From positions 1 to 64,000 of the forward strand of contig CACHJT010000002.1 in NCBI GenBank assembly GCA_902580215.1: a stretch of DNA of 64,000 nt, written 5' to 3'. Both the position numbers and the translations under genes were made by a program. This document shows positions 43,625 to 52,483 of the stretch, one piece after another. The notes beneath the pieces were generated by a model that made no database searches, was not told where the DNA came from, and saw only the letters and a list, made by a program, of their open reading frames with translations. The DNA comes from an uncultured Candidatus Actinomarina sp. GTDB taxonomy: Bacteria; Actinomycetota; Acidimicrobiia; Actinomarinales; Actinomarinaceae. How positions within the stretch are numbered: the stretch's first letter is position 1; the number at the start of each line of letters is the position of its first letter.

Positions 43625-44271
43625 TTTCTACGAATGAAAAACTAGCAAAAAAACAAAGAAAAATATTAGGTCCTCTAGGAAGGTTGTTACTAAAAGTTTT
43701 TAGATGGGAAATTAAAGGAAAAATTCCTGATTTGGAAAAAATGATACTTATAGGCATTCCTCATACAGCTATGAGAGATGCCTGGTATGCGTTACTAGCT
43801 GTATGGGCATTAGATTTAAAAGTAAATTTTTTTGGAGCAGCTTGGGTATTTACGAGGCTTCCAAGTTTATTTACTATATCTAAAAATTTAGACAGGCAGG
43901 GTATTCCCTGGCCATTCTGGTGGTTACAAAAGTACTTGATGCTAAAGCTCGGTGGTATACCTGTTTATCGTGTTAACTCCAAAGGGCTAATTAGAGGAGC
44001 TGTTGAAGAATTTAAAACTATTAATAACTACATTTTAGTTATAGCTCCAGAAGGGGGAGTTGAACCTGTTAAGCAATTTAGAAGTGGCTTTTATTATTTA
44101 GCAAAAGGATTAAATATTCCTTACGTACCAATTGAAATTGATTTTAAAAATAGGTGTTTTGCAATTCAAGAGCCTAAATATATAACTGGAACCTTTGAAC
44201 AAGAATCAGAAAAAATAGCAAGTTTGTTTAGTGGAGTTGAAGGAGCAACTAGAACTTTTAAAATGTTATAA
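43621..44271 (+). CDS. 1-acyl-glycerol-3-phosphate acyltransferase-like protein
   Basis: 216 residues. HTAMRD is the PlsC H-x4-D motif (near residue 49), and the APEGGVEP segment stands for motif III (EGT or similar). It would acylate lysophosphatidate or a related lipid at the membrane. The link to the Asp operon (4-base overlap with asd) appears to be convenience rather than pathway. Convergent with the DUF554 gene (14-base overlap). Confidence 0.75.
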   Translation: MISTNEKLAKKQRKILGPLGRLLLKVFRWEIKGKIPDLEKMILIGIPHTAMRDAWYALLAVWALDLKVNFFGAAWVFTRLPSLFTISKNLDRQGIPWPFWWLQKYLMLKLGGIPVYRVNSKGLIRGAVEEFKTINNYILVIAPEGGVEPVKQFRSGFYYLAKGLNIPYVPIEIDFKNRCFAIQEPKYITGTFEQESEKIASLFSGVEGATRTFKML

Positions 44272-44941
44272 AGAAGGGAACAAATAGACTCAATATATAG
44301 TTACCAACTGGTATTTGCTTTAATCCCAAAAGATTAATTCCAACACCTACAAGTAAAACTCCACCAATACCTGCAATTGAATCTGCTACAACTTGGTCTA
44401 TAGAACCCCCAAGACCTAATGCGCACAACGTAAAAAACCCTTGATAGATTAGAATAGAAATTCCAGAGTATCCGGCTCCTTTTCCACCACTTGAAGTTAG
44501 AAAAAGCACAAGAAAACAATCGAGTGCTGTTTTAATTAAAAGTAACTCTATATTCCCTTCGACTACATCTAGAAAGGGGCCAACTATAGCAAGCGGCCCA
44601 GTAACTACTATTAAAGATGCAGTTAAATAGCTTTCAATAAACTTACTTTTTTCTGAACTATCTTTTTCAAATTTATTATGTAGATATTCTCCAAAACTTT
44701 TTATTCTCTCTTCTATTCTTAAGAAAGAACCTATAATTGCACCAATTAATACTGCTACTAATGTCAGTAAAAACTCGGGACTTTTTAGCGACTCCCTTAT
44801 TCCAAGTGTTAGAACAAGAAGACCAAGTGGTAATAAATTGTTTTCGAAATTTTTAATTTCTTTTTTTACGAAAAACCTTGTTAAAATTCCAACACCAATT
44901 ACAGCAAAGGAATTTATTAGTGTACCTATTCCTGGAATCAT
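44258..44941 (-). CDS. DUF554 family membrane protein
   Basis: 227 residues with about six helices; [18 protein letters not shown] and GIRESLKSPEFLLTLVAVLIGAIIG follow the DUF554 (YqgA-like) pattern. A putative transporter of unknown substrate. It shares one base with the end of the dcd gene and probably forms an operon with it. Confidence 0.8.
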   Translation of the reverse strand: MIPGIGTLINSFAVIGVGILTRFFVKKEIKNFENNLLPLGLLVLTLGIRESLKSPEFLLTLVAVLIGAIIGSFLRIEERIKSFGEYLHNKFEKDSSEKSKFIESYLTASLIVVTGPLAIVGPFLDVVEGNIELLLIKTALDCFLVLFLTSSGGKGAGYSGISILIYQGFFTLCALGLGGSIDQVVADSIAGIGGVLLVGVGINLLGLKQIPVGNYILSLFVPFFITF

Positions 44942-45504
44942 TATTTTTTAAAGTCAGTATGACTTCTACTTGGAGTGGGCCCTTCTTGCCCTTGGTACTT
45001 ACTACCATAAGTTTCTGATCCATATTCAGACTCTGAAGGCGAATTCAAATAATAAAAAGAAATTTGACCAATCTTCATCTCAGGGTAAATTTTTATCGGA
45101 AGATTTGCTACGTTTGAAAGTTCAAGTGTTAAGTATCCAGAAAATCCTGGATCAACAAAACCTGCAGTAGAGTGAATTAATAAACCAATTCTTCCAAGTG
45201 AACTTTTTCCTTCGAGTCTGGCAACAACTTTATTTGAAAGAGAAACTTTTTCAAACGTAGTTCCAAGTACAAATTCACCAGGATGAAGTACAAATGGTTC
45301 TTCAATCGTTGCAGTTACCAGTGAAGTTAGATCATCTTGTTGAGCTTTTGGGTCAATATGTGAATATTTGTGGTTTTCAAAAACTCTAAAATCAGCTCCT
45401 ACTCTTAGATCTACACTTGAAGGTTGGATATAATCCTCAATCAATGGAGATATTTCAATATCATTATTTTTAATTGAGTTTTTTATGTCTATATCTGATA
45501 ACAT
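44941..45504 (-). CDS. dcd: dCTP deaminase
   Basis: 187 residues. [44 protein letters not shown] and TLELSN are the trimeric dUTPase/dCTP deaminase signatures; the glutamate of TLELSN is the catalytic general base. It makes dUTP (or dUMP in bifunctional actinobacterial enzymes) from dCTP. Confidence 0.95.
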   Translation of the reverse strand: MLSDIDIKNSIKNNDIEISPLIEDYIQPSSVDLRVGADFRVFENHKYSHIDPKAQQDDLTSLVTATIEEPFVLHPGEFVLGTTFEKVSLSNKVVARLEGKSSLGRIGLLIHSTAGFVDPGFSGYLTLELSNVANLPIKIYPEMKIGQISFYYLNSPSESEYGSETYGSKYQGQEGPTPSRSHTDFKK

Positions 45505-45547
45505 TTTTCCCCTTACTCTTTGAATATATTAATCGTTTTATAAAAAA

Positions 45548-45748
45548 TTATCTGTTTATTAAAGATGCAATAGACCAGATAGTTATTAAAAGACCAACAC
45601 CAGTTAAAAAAATAGTTCTTCTTAAATACATATTTTCTCTTTTATGATTCTTGTTAAAAAAAGCTGCGAGGTTTCCTGCAACCATAGCTGCTCCAACACC
45701 TAGCAAAAGAAGAATAATTGTTAAATCAAGTGCAAATGGATCGTTCAT
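45548..45748 (-). CDS. Small two-helix membrane protein
   Basis: 66 residues with two hydrophobic helices (about 8-28 and 44-63) joined by a basic loop (KNHKRENMYLRR). Family not recognised. It is divergent from the choline-kinase-like gene, with ten bases between start codons. Confidence 0.55.
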   Translation of the reverse strand: MNDPFALDLTIILLLLGVGAAMVAGNLAAFFNKNHKRENMYLRRTIFLTGVGLLITIWSIASLINR

Positions 45749-45758
45749 AACTTATATT

Positions 45759-46616
45759 ATGATAATGAATATGATCAAAGCTAGTGAAGTGATTGAAATA
45801 TTTTTAAAGTATGGCATTTCAAATTCAAAAGATGAAAGTAAATATGAGATTTCAGAACTAGACGGCATTACAAATACAAGCTATGTAGTAGATCTGGATA
45901 GTGAAAAGTATGTTTTAAGAATACCTGGTGATAACCCAGATGTAATTAATAGAAAATCTGAAAAACAAAATACATTAAAGGCACAGGAATATGGATTGAC
46001 TTTACCTTATATAATTTTTGATGAAAATACAGGTGTTAAAATTTCCAAATATTTTGATATATACACATATAAATCTTCTGATTTTAAAAACGAAAATATG
46101 AGAAAGGAAGCCTTCAAAAAGCTGTTTGATTTACACAATTCAGATTTAGTTTTTGAAAATAATTTTTCACCTCTCAATGTGTTTAGCGAAATTGCTGATA
46201 TTTCTAATTCAATCGAGAGAGATGCAAAAGAAGTTGGTTTTGAGATTATTGAAAAAATTAAAGAAATTGGTATTAATAATGAACCTTGTCACCAAGATCT
46301 TTATTCAGGTAATTTTGTAGTATATGATGACCAAACATACCTAATTGACTGGGAATATTCATCGATGGGAGACAAGTATTTTGATTACGCAGACTTATTT
46401 TGGCAAAATGAGTTCGACTTAGACAAGAATATGCGTCAACAGGCACTCAATGAAATTAATATTCAAAAAAAAGATGAAATCGAAAAGTTTGAATATTTTG
46501 AAATACTATCAATGATTACTTGGGGATTATGGGCATTAAAACGTTCTCCAGAGGACAATGATGGTAAAAACGCTTTATTAAAAGCAATAAATCTTGGTAC
46601 TGATAAAAAACTTTAA
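45759..46616 (+). CDS. Choline/ethanolamine kinase-like phosphotransferase
   Basis: 285 residues of the APH/ChoK fold. CHQDLYSGNF is the catalytic HxDxxxxN (near residue 180) and LIDWEYSSMGDKYFDYAD the metal-binding DxE motif followed by the choline-kinase-type aspartate stretch. N-terminal TNTSYVVDLDSEKYVLRIPG matches the LicA/ChoK glycine-poor nucleotide loop. Start chosen among three close ATGs; the frame could extend upstream to 45,651, but that overlaps the divergent small membrane gene. Confidence 0.8.
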   Translation: MIMNMIKASEVIEIFLKYGISNSKDESKYEISELDGITNTSYVVDLDSEKYVLRIPGDNPDVINRKSEKQNTLKAQEYGLTLPYIIFDENTGVKISKYFDIYTYKSSDFKNENMRKEAFKKLFDLHNSDLVFENNFSPLNVFSEIADISNSIERDAKEVGFEIIEKIKEIGINNEPCHQDLYSGNFVVYDDQTYLIDWEYSSMGDKYFDYADLFWQNEFDLDKNMRQQALNEINIQKKDEIEKFEYFEILSMITWGLWALKRSPEDNDGKNALLKAINLGTDKKL

Positions 46617-46687
46617 AAAGATTTTCAATTAATCATGAAAATCCGTTAGACTTTCGCAGTTAGGAAAAAAGGAAAAAAATTTAATTT

Positions 46688-46783
46688 ATGGGATCTTTGA
46701 TTAAAAAAAGACGTAAAAAAATGTCAAAACATAAATATCGTAAACGTCGTAAATCAAATAGACATAAGAAGAAAAGCGTTTAG
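46688..46783 (+). CDS. bS22 / AURKAIP1-COX24 domain small ribosomal protein
   Basis: 31 residues, almost half Lys and Arg: MGSLIKKRRKKMSKHKYRKR then RRKS and a basic tail. This matches the AURKAIP1/COX24 family, known in mycobacteria as ribosomal protein bS22 (starting MGSVIKKRRKRMSKKKHRK). GGAAAAAA precedes the ATG at a suitable distance. It binds the small ribosomal subunit. It ends one base before the stop of the convergent PAC2 gene. Confidence 0.9.
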   Translation: MGSLIKKRRKKMSKHKYRKRRKSNRHKKKSV

Positions 46784-47632
46784 TTAAATTTCTCTCTCTT
46801 CATTTAAGAAATCTTCAATTTGTTGAACAAGATTATCTTCTGAAAAATTATCTTCGATACTAACATCAGCTTCTTCTAATTTAGAAACGTACTCTGCTAA
46901 ATCTTGAGAGTTTTCCATAGCCTTGTTAATTTTTAGTTCAAACTGTTGTCCTTCACTTTGAATTCCAGAATCATCAATATCAATTTTTAAGATATCGGAA
47001 GTTTTATTTAACAGTGCACTCATTCCTTTAGGATAACCACCACTACTTAGGTAATGAGGAACAGCTGCCCAAAGTCCTGCAGTCTCGATACCGTTATCTC
47101 TGAGTGTTTGCCCAACAACACTAGTGATGCCTGTAGGTCCAGAATAATTTGGATTTAAGACATTGTATCTTGAATGAAATGTTGGATCTCCACTAACACC
47201 AAATATTGGTACAGGAAGCGTGTGTGCAACTTGTCCAAAAAAAGCACCTAAAGTTACTGCTTTTTTTACTCCAAGCTCAAGCAGCGTATCCGAAATGTTT
47301 CTTGAGTAATCTTTCCACTTCATTGATGGTTCTTCACCAAAAACTAATATCAAATCACTTTTTAACTTGTAGTCTTCAATTGAGTAAAAAGATGTTTGGG
47401 GCCAATGAAAGTTTCTTTCTCCAAAGTCTTTAACTTCAACAATTGGCCTTCTCATTTGGTAGTTATAATATGAATCTGAGTTTAATTCTGCAAACGGTTC
47501 AACGTCATACGTACTGCTCAAGTTCTCAACACAACCGGTGGCAGTGTTGCCAGCATCACTCCAACCTTCGAATGCAAGTATTGCAACAGGTTCTGATAAA
47601 AGTGGCTTTCTATACCAAACTACATCTTCCAT
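46784..47632 (-). CDS. PAC2 family protein
   Basis: 282 residues. AILAFEGWSDAGNTATGCVENL near the N-terminus, VKKAVTLGAFFGQVAHTLPVPIFGVSGD and YSGPTGITSVVGQTLRDNGIETAGLWAAVPHYLS follow the actinobacterial PAC2 (proteasome assembly chaperone 2-like) pattern. It is probably linked to proteasome or protein quality control, but no proteasome gene is in the window. Confidence 0.88.
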   Translation of the reverse strand: MEDVVWYRKPLLSEPVAILAFEGWSDAGNTATGCVENLSSTYDVEPFAELNSDSYYNYQMRRPIVEVKDFGERNFHWPQTSFYSIEDYKLKSDLILVFGEEPSMKWKDYSRNISDTLLELGVKKAVTLGAFFGQVAHTLPVPIFGVSGDPTFHSRYNVLNPNYSGPTGITSVVGQTLRDNGIETAGLWAAVPHYLSSGGYPKGMSALLNKTSDILKIDIDDSGIQSEGQQFELKINKAMENSQDLAEYVSKLEEADVSIEDNFSEDNLVQQIEDFLNEEREI

Positions 47633-47675
47633 ATTTGAAGAATAATGTTGCGATAGATTTATTTAAGATTAATTT

Positions 47676-49754
47676 TTAGAGTTTTCTTGAAGAGTTTATA
47701 ACAACCGAAATACTAGAAAGTGCCATTGCTAGTGCTGCCAAATTCGGTGTAATTAGGCCAACAACTGCAATAGGTATCATTAGTGTGTTGTATATAAAGG
47801 CGAGAAAAAGATTTTGATATATTCTATGTTTTGATTTTTTTGAAAGATTAAATACTTCACTAAGAGTTTCTAAACCTCCTTTGTGGATTAATATATCTCC
47901 AGAAACTTGTGCAATCTGGCTACTAGAAGAGGTAGTTACTCCAACATCAGCTTGTTTAATTGACGGTGAATCATTAACTCCATCGCCAACAAAAATTACC
48001 CTCTCGTCTTTTTGGATGTCTTTTATAAAATCAAGTTTTTCCTCAGGACTTTTATCAGAATAAAATTCTTTTATGTTTTGTTCTTCAGCAAATTTTTCTA
48101 CATTAACTTTTTTATCACCAGAGAGAATTACGATATTCTTCTCTTCTTTAAGTTCTTTTAAAAAATTGTTAGACACGGATGATTCCTCTTCTAGGTATAA
48201 AAAATAATCCAGATCATTTATTGAAACTATAAGTGAAGAGTCATTTTTCTCTTTGTTTTTTTCAATTTTAATAAGTTGCTCTTCAACAATGCCTTCAATT
48301 CCAACGCCGGGTTTTTCTTTTATATTTGAAGCAGGAAGAAGTGTTAAATCCTCTAACTCTGCTTGATAAACAATACTTTTTGCAATTGGGTGTTGAGAAT
48401 AGTTTTCAAGACTTGCAATCAACTGCAATACAGTACTTTTTGGAATAGTTTCATTAGGCATCTGAATTTCTTTAATTTTAAAGATACCGGAGGAAAGAGT
48501 ACCCGTTTTGTCGAAAACCATTGTATTTATGTCTCCAAACTTTTGAAGAATATCAAAATTCTTAAAAAGAAAGCCTTTTAGTTTGCTGACTGTTGCAGTT
48601 TTAAATAAAACTATTGGGGTCGCTAGTCCCAGTGCACATGGACATGCAATAACTAATACAGCTATTGCATTTTTTAAGGCGTCTATCAAGGCAACATCTT
48701 GAATTAGATACTTGAAGGCAAAAGTGCTAAAACTAGTAAATAAAACAACCGGTACAAAATACTGTGTAATTGTGTCGAGTGATTTTTGAATGTCTGGCTT
48801 AGTTCCCTGAGCATTTCTGATTAAGTCTTCGATAATGTTATAAGTTGATTTTTGGTAAGATTCTTTTACTTCAATCTCTATATTTCCTTGTAAATTAATA
48901 CTTCCTCCAACAACCTGATCTCCTCTTTCCTTTGTTAAAGGAATAGACTCTCCAGTAAGAAGGCTTTCATCAACAGTAGTTTCACCTTCAATAATCTCAC
49001 CATCAACGGGAATAATGTCACCGACCATTACATTGAAACGATCTTTTTCTTTAACATCTTTTGTAGGTATTTCAATTCTGCCTTCATCTCTATTTACTAT
49101 CAAAGTTTTTGGCATACGACTTTTTATTGACTCTGATGTTTTCACAGACTCTTCTATTACTCTATCTTCTACTGCTTTACCAATAAGCAAAAAAGACACA
49201 ATAAAAGCTCCAGTATCAAGAAACATTTTATTTCCACCTGATGTAGAACTCACTGAAGAAACCAGCTCAGCAGGTAATAGAGAAATTAACAAAGAACTCA
49301 AACTTCCAAGCGAAATCAAAGTGTCCATATTGAAATCAAGATTTTTAATTTTTTTAAATGCAGATATATGGAAATTTCTTCCAAGAATTAAAATAACAAA
49401 AAAACCTATAAGGTAGGAAATTAAATCTAGGCCTGCTTCAAAAAAATACCTAAGAGAAACAGTCATTAATAATGAAGCTATTGGGGTAAATATTTTAAAT
49501 TTGATATTTTTTTCAGTGTTATCTTCAGCAGCTTCTTTTGCTTTATAGCCAATCTTATTTACTGATTTAATAATTTCATTAAAATCAACACCTTCATCAT
49601 CTGCGATATCTACAATTGCAGATTTTAAAGGAAAGCTCACTGATGCATCTAATACATGTTCATTTTTTGTTAGTACACGCTCAACTCTTGCAGCACAAGC
49701 CGCACAAGTCATACCATCAATATCTAAATTGACAGATTTAGCTTGATTCGACAA
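47676..49754 (-). CDS. copA: Copper-translocating P1B-type ATPase
   Basis: 692 residues. An N-terminal HMA domain with MTCAACAARVE (metal-binding CxxC), then the ATPase: TGES actuator segment, membrane motif CPC in VIACPCALGLATP, DKTGTLSSG phosphorylation site, HPIAK nucleotide-binding motif and GDGVNDSPSIKQ. It exports Cu(I). The 5' end overlaps the upstream copper chaperone gene by 17 bases. Confidence 0.95.
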   Translation of the reverse strand: MSNQAKSVNLDIDGMTCAACAARVERVLTKNEHVLDASVSFPLKSAIVDIADDEGVDFNEIIKSVNKIGYKAKEAAEDNTEKNIKFKIFTPIASLLMTVSLRYFFEAGLDLISYLIGFFVILILGRNFHISAFKKIKNLDFNMDTLISLGSLSSLLISLLPAELVSSVSSTSGGNKMFLDTGAFIVSFLLIGKAVEDRVIEESVKTSESIKSRMPKTLIVNRDEGRIEIPTKDVKEKDRFNVMVGDIIPVDGEIIEGETTVDESLLTGESIPLTKERGDQVVGGSINLQGNIEIEVKESYQKSTYNIIEDLIRNAQGTKPDIQKSLDTITQYFVPVVLFTSFSTFAFKYLIQDVALIDALKNAIAVLVIACPCALGLATPIVLFKTATVSKLKGFLFKNFDILQKFGDINTMVFDKTGTLSSGIFKIKEIQMPNETIPKSTVLQLIASLENYSQHPIAKSIVYQAELEDLTLLPASNIKEKPGVGIEGIVEEQLIKIEKNKEKNDSSLIVSINDLDYFLYLEEESSVSNNFLKELKEEKNIVILSGDKKVNVEKFAEEQNIKEFYSDKSPEEKLDFIKDIQKDERVIFVGDGVNDSPSIKQADVGVTTSSSSQIAQVSGDILIHKGGLETLSEVFNLSKKSKHRIYQNLFLAFIYNTLMIPIAVVGLITPNLAALAMALSSISVVINSSRKL

Positions 49755-49947
49755 CCGTATAGCCTTGTTCGTCGAGCATGTTAGAAACTAGAGACAAATC
49801 TAGATCTGAGGAAGACTTAACTTCTACTGATTTTTGATCAATATCAACATTGACAGCTTCAACATTTTCGAGACTATTTACAGTTGACTCAATTGTTTCT
49901 TTACAGTGTCCACAACTAATTTCAGGTACAGTAAATTTTGTTTCCAT
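49738..49947 (-). CDS. copZ: Heavy-metal-associated (CopZ-like) metallochaperone
   Basis: 69-residue HMA domain with PEISCGHCKETIE; the CxxC binds Cu(I). It would pass copper to CopA, encoded by the overlapping next gene. A terminator at 49,979 separates it from the upstream small Cys/His gene. Confidence 0.88.
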   Translation of the reverse strand: METKFTVPEISCGHCKETIESTVNSLENVEAVNVDIDQKSVEVKSSSDLDLSLVSNMLDEQGYTVVESS

Positions 49948-49978
49948 AATTAAATAATAATAATGATGTGTTTATAAA

Positions 49979-50009
49979 ATAAGCCCCTATTTTCATAGGG
50001 GCTTATCGG
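49979..50009 (-). terminator. Terminator after the small Cys/His protein gene
   Basis: Minus strand: AAGCCCCTAT-GAAA-ATAGGGGCTT followed by ATTTTAT; a ten-base-pair stem with a tetraloop. A second smaller stem (AAATCTC with GAGATTT, near 50,011-50,030) precedes it. Confidence 0.8.
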
Positions 50010-50050
50010 AAATCTCATGGGGGAGATTTCATTAGGGGGGAGTTTAAAAC

Positions 50051-50245
50051 TTAAGCAGTTTCTTGGAGAATTCTGCCTCTAACTCTAGGATATTTCACTG
50101 GAGCGTGATTGAAGCAATGATCTCTTTTGTTATATATACTTAGTTGAGTACTGCAAGATTCATCTTTACATACTCTGCCCTGGTCAAAACTTTTTGATGG
50201 CCTTATTCCGCCCTTAATTTGACTAGCTTTTAATCCGTCTGTCAT
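50051..50245 (-). CDS. Small actinobacterial-type Cys/His protein
   Basis: 64 residues. GRVCKDESCSTQLSIYNKRDHCFNHAP follows the C-x4-C...LS.YN....C..H pattern of small actinobacterial zinc-ribbon-like proteins. It has no signal peptide and no named function. It has its own promoter region, with a perfect CRP-type palindrome just upstream, and its own terminator. Confidence 0.7.
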   Translation of the reverse strand: MTDGLKASQIKGGIRPSKSFDQGRVCKDESCSTQLSIYNKRDHCFNHAPVKYPRVRGRILQETA

Positions 50246-50263
50246 TTTATTCCTTTATATACT

Positions 50264-50281
50264 TTGTGAATATATTCACAA
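50264..50281. promoter_or_regulatory. Perfect 18-bp CRP/GlxR-type operator
   Basis: TTGTGAATATATTCACAA is a perfect palindrome and matches the CRP-family consensus TGTGA-N6-TCACA exactly. It lies 19-36 bases upstream of the start codon of the small Cys/His gene. At that distance it would overlap promoter elements or the start region, so repression is likelier than activation, though this is inference. Confidence 0.75.
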
Positions 50282-50310
50282 GCTTAACACTTTTATTTTA
50301 GATGGCAACT

Positions 50311-52209
50311 TTATTTTGACAAGTTTTTTTGGGATAAAAAGGCTTCATCATTCCATTTTCTACCTAAAAAGTCCTTAACCATGTTCTCAGCAGGTACAGT
50401 TCCTCCAGGCTTTAGAATTTTATTTTTATAGTCAACACCAACAGAATTAGACAATACCCCTTCATTTTCAAATCTACTAAATAAGTCATCACCGATTATT
50501 TCAGCCCACAAATAACCATAATAAGCCGCATCATACCCACCAAGTAAATGTCCAAAAGCTGCTAGATGATTGATATCTTTCGGATATGTTATTGTTGTAA
50601 CTTTTTGAGCTGCATGCTCTATTTCTAAAAGGCTGTCTTTAAAGTTTTCACCATGTAAATGCTGATCTGCAAGACCAAATGAAACCTGCCTGAGTGTAAG
50701 TAAACTAACTCCAATATTTTTTGATTTATTTAATTTTTCACATATTTCTTCAGACAATGATTCACCAGATTCAATATGCGTTGAAATTCTTTTCATACAT
50801 TCTACTTTCCATACCCAATGCTCCATAATTTGACTCGGTGCTTCGACGAAGTCCCATTCACAGTTTGCACCAACAAATCTCGTATATTTTGATTTTCCAA
50901 TTCCGTTGTGTAGAACATGGCCAAATTCGTGAAAAAGAGTTTCAACTTCATCGAAAGTCATTAACCCATCTCCTGTGTTCGGGTTTGGAAAATTTGCAAC
51001 CATTGAGCATATTGGCAACTCTTGTCTGCTAGATCCACCAGAAGATATATCGAATACTGCAGCATGTGTAAATTTTCCTTCTCTTGGATAAAGGTCTAAA
51101 TAAAAATATGCTAACTGTTGACCATTTTTTTCCCATAAAGACCAAAGCTCAACATCTTCATGCCATGCAGTTTCATTCGATTCAGGTTTTATATGCAAAT
51201 CAAATACTTCTTCACAAACTTTAAACATTTCAGTTTTCACATCATGTATGTAAAAGAATTTTTTTAATTCACTATTTTCAATGCTGCTTACTTTACTTCT
51301 TTCTTTTGAAATAAAATAGCGTATATCCCAAGGAGTTATATCAGAAATTTCGATGTTATCTATAGCAAGTTCAATTTTTTCTACTTCAGCTGCTTTTTGT
51401 AATTTTGGAATCAAGCTCTCATACATTGAAGCTACATTTTTTGGTGACTTTGCCATCCTGTTCTGCAATCTATATTCAGCCCAAGTTTTAAATCCAAACA
51501 ACAAAGCTTTTTCATTTCTTAGTTGAACAGCTTTTTCAAGAATTGGACTATTTTCTTTTACAGCTCGATTGTTAAAAGCTTTCCAAACAATTTCTCTAGT
51601 ATTTCTCACACTGCAGTTTTCCATAACAGCATTAATGTCTGGATATGCCATTGTTATAACAAAACTATCATTATTTTTCTTCAAGTTTTTAAGTTCGTTT
51701 TGACTCAGACCTTTTAGTTCTTCTTCCAAAAACATGACTTCAGTTTTGTCCTTTGCAATATTTTCTGAAAAAGAAATGCTGAGATCTATAAGCTTTTTTT
51801 CGATTTCTGTGAGCCTATCCTTTTTTTCATCTGATAGACCATGTCCTGCATCTTTGAAGTCAATTTCTAAATCTCTATAAAATGTTTTCGATTCTACATC
51901 TAAATTTTTAGTTTCTATTTCTTTAAACTTTTCGTATAGATCTTGATCTTTAAATATTTCAAGTTCAAGATTTTGTATTTTTGAATCTGCTTCATTTCCA
52001 AAATCTCTTATTTTTTCATCTGGATGTACATCTCCCATAAACGCAATGCGTCCAGAAAGATCATAAATTGCACTCTCCAGCTCATTAAAATTCGATAAAT
52101 CGATATTTTCAGAAGATTTAATATTACTAACGAAATCTTTACATTCTTCGATTGTATTTTTTAAGTCTTCTTCTAATTTTCCTAAAGATATATCTGAATA
52201 GTTATACAC
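50311..52209 (-). CDS. M3 family oligopeptidase
   Basis: 632 residues. FHEFGHVLHNGIG is the zincin active site HEFGH, with a downstream glutamate in SQIMEHWVW. The architecture is that of thimet oligopeptidase/PrlC-type (oligopeptidase A) enzymes, which digest short peptides in the cytoplasm. Divergent from the selenoprotein gene with a 37-base gap. Confidence 0.9.
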   Translation of the reverse strand: MYNYSDISLGKLEEDLKNTIEECKDFVSNIKSSENIDLSNFNELESAIYDLSGRIAFMGDVHPDEKIRDFGNEADSKIQNLELEIFKDQDLYEKFKEIETKNLDVESKTFYRDLEIDFKDAGHGLSDEKKDRLTEIEKKLIDLSISFSENIAKDKTEVMFLEEELKGLSQNELKNLKKNNDSFVITMAYPDINAVMENCSVRNTREIVWKAFNNRAVKENSPILEKAVQLRNEKALLFGFKTWAEYRLQNRMAKSPKNVASMYESLIPKLQKAAEVEKIELAIDNIEISDITPWDIRYFISKERSKVSSIENSELKKFFYIHDVKTEMFKVCEEVFDLHIKPESNETAWHEDVELWSLWEKNGQQLAYFYLDLYPREGKFTHAAVFDISSGGSSRQELPICSMVANFPNPNTGDGLMTFDEVETLFHEFGHVLHNGIGKSKYTRFVGANCEWDFVEAPSQIMEHWVWKVECMKRISTHIESGESLSEEICEKLNKSKNIGVSLLTLRQVSFGLADQHLHGENFKDSLLEIEHAAQKVTTITYPKDINHLAAFGHLLGGYDAAYYGYLWAEIIGDDLFSRFENEGVLSNSVGVDYKNKILKPGGTVPAENMVKDFLGRKWNDEAFLSQKNLSK

Positions 52210-52246
52210 TCAACTCCTTTAACTTTTTATATGATAGTATTTAGTT

Positions 52247-52483
52247 ATGGAAATCAAACTTGAATTTTGTGTAGTTTGAAACTACACACCTCGTGCAGTT
52301 GGTACGATTGAAGATATCTTAGAAGTTTACGGTAACAAAGTTACAAACATTCAACTAATTCCAAGTGGTGGTGGAGTATTTGAATTTCATTTAAATGAAA
52401 AATTATTATTTTCAAAAAAAGAACTTGGAAGACACTCAGAAGATGGAGAAATTCTTAAATTAATTGAAGAAGATCTTGGTTGA
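52247..52483 (+). CDS. Rdx/SelW-type selenoprotein (in-frame UGA = Sec)
   Basis: 78 residues if TGA at 52,277-52,279 is read as Sec. The protein begins MEIKLEFCVVU then NYTPRAV, so CxxU falls exactly at the redox motif of the SelW/SelT/Rdx family, and SGGGVFEF, LLFSKKELGR and the C-terminus also match. A stem-loop TCGTGC-AGTTG-GTACGA (52,291-52,307) sits 11 bases after the UGA, the expected position of a bacterial SECIS. The UGA is also the centre of a nine-base inverted repeat. Probably a thioredoxin-fold redox protein. Its stop codon overlaps the TTG start of the next gene. Confidence 0.85.
52277..52307 (+). promoter_or_regulatory. Sec UGA codon and SECIS-like stem-loop
   Basis: UGA at 52,277, then a six-base-pair stem TCGTGC / GTACGA with loop AGTTG (52,297-52,301), the loop having the G and U usual for SelB-binding stem-loops. 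Distance from UGA to loop is about 18-20 bases. Bacterial SECIS elements sit just downstream of the codon in the same frame. Folding and SelB binding are untested. Confidence 0.7.

Noticed and set aside
45651-45758. Upstream extension of the choline-kinase-like gene
   Set aside because: The extension is the antisense of the small two-helix membrane protein gene and lacks kinase-like sequence.
46620-46643. GATTTTCA / TGAAAATC hairpin as a terminator after the choline-kinase-like gene
   Set aside because: The stem is AT-rich and lacks a T run, so termination is not supported.
52247-52279. TGA in the Rdx gene as a pseudogene nonsense mutation or a TGA-reassigned genetic code
   Set aside because: Other genes here end in TGA (for example the ABC ATPase at 1,345), so the code is standard; and the UGA falls precisely at the U of CxxU with the rest of the frame intact.
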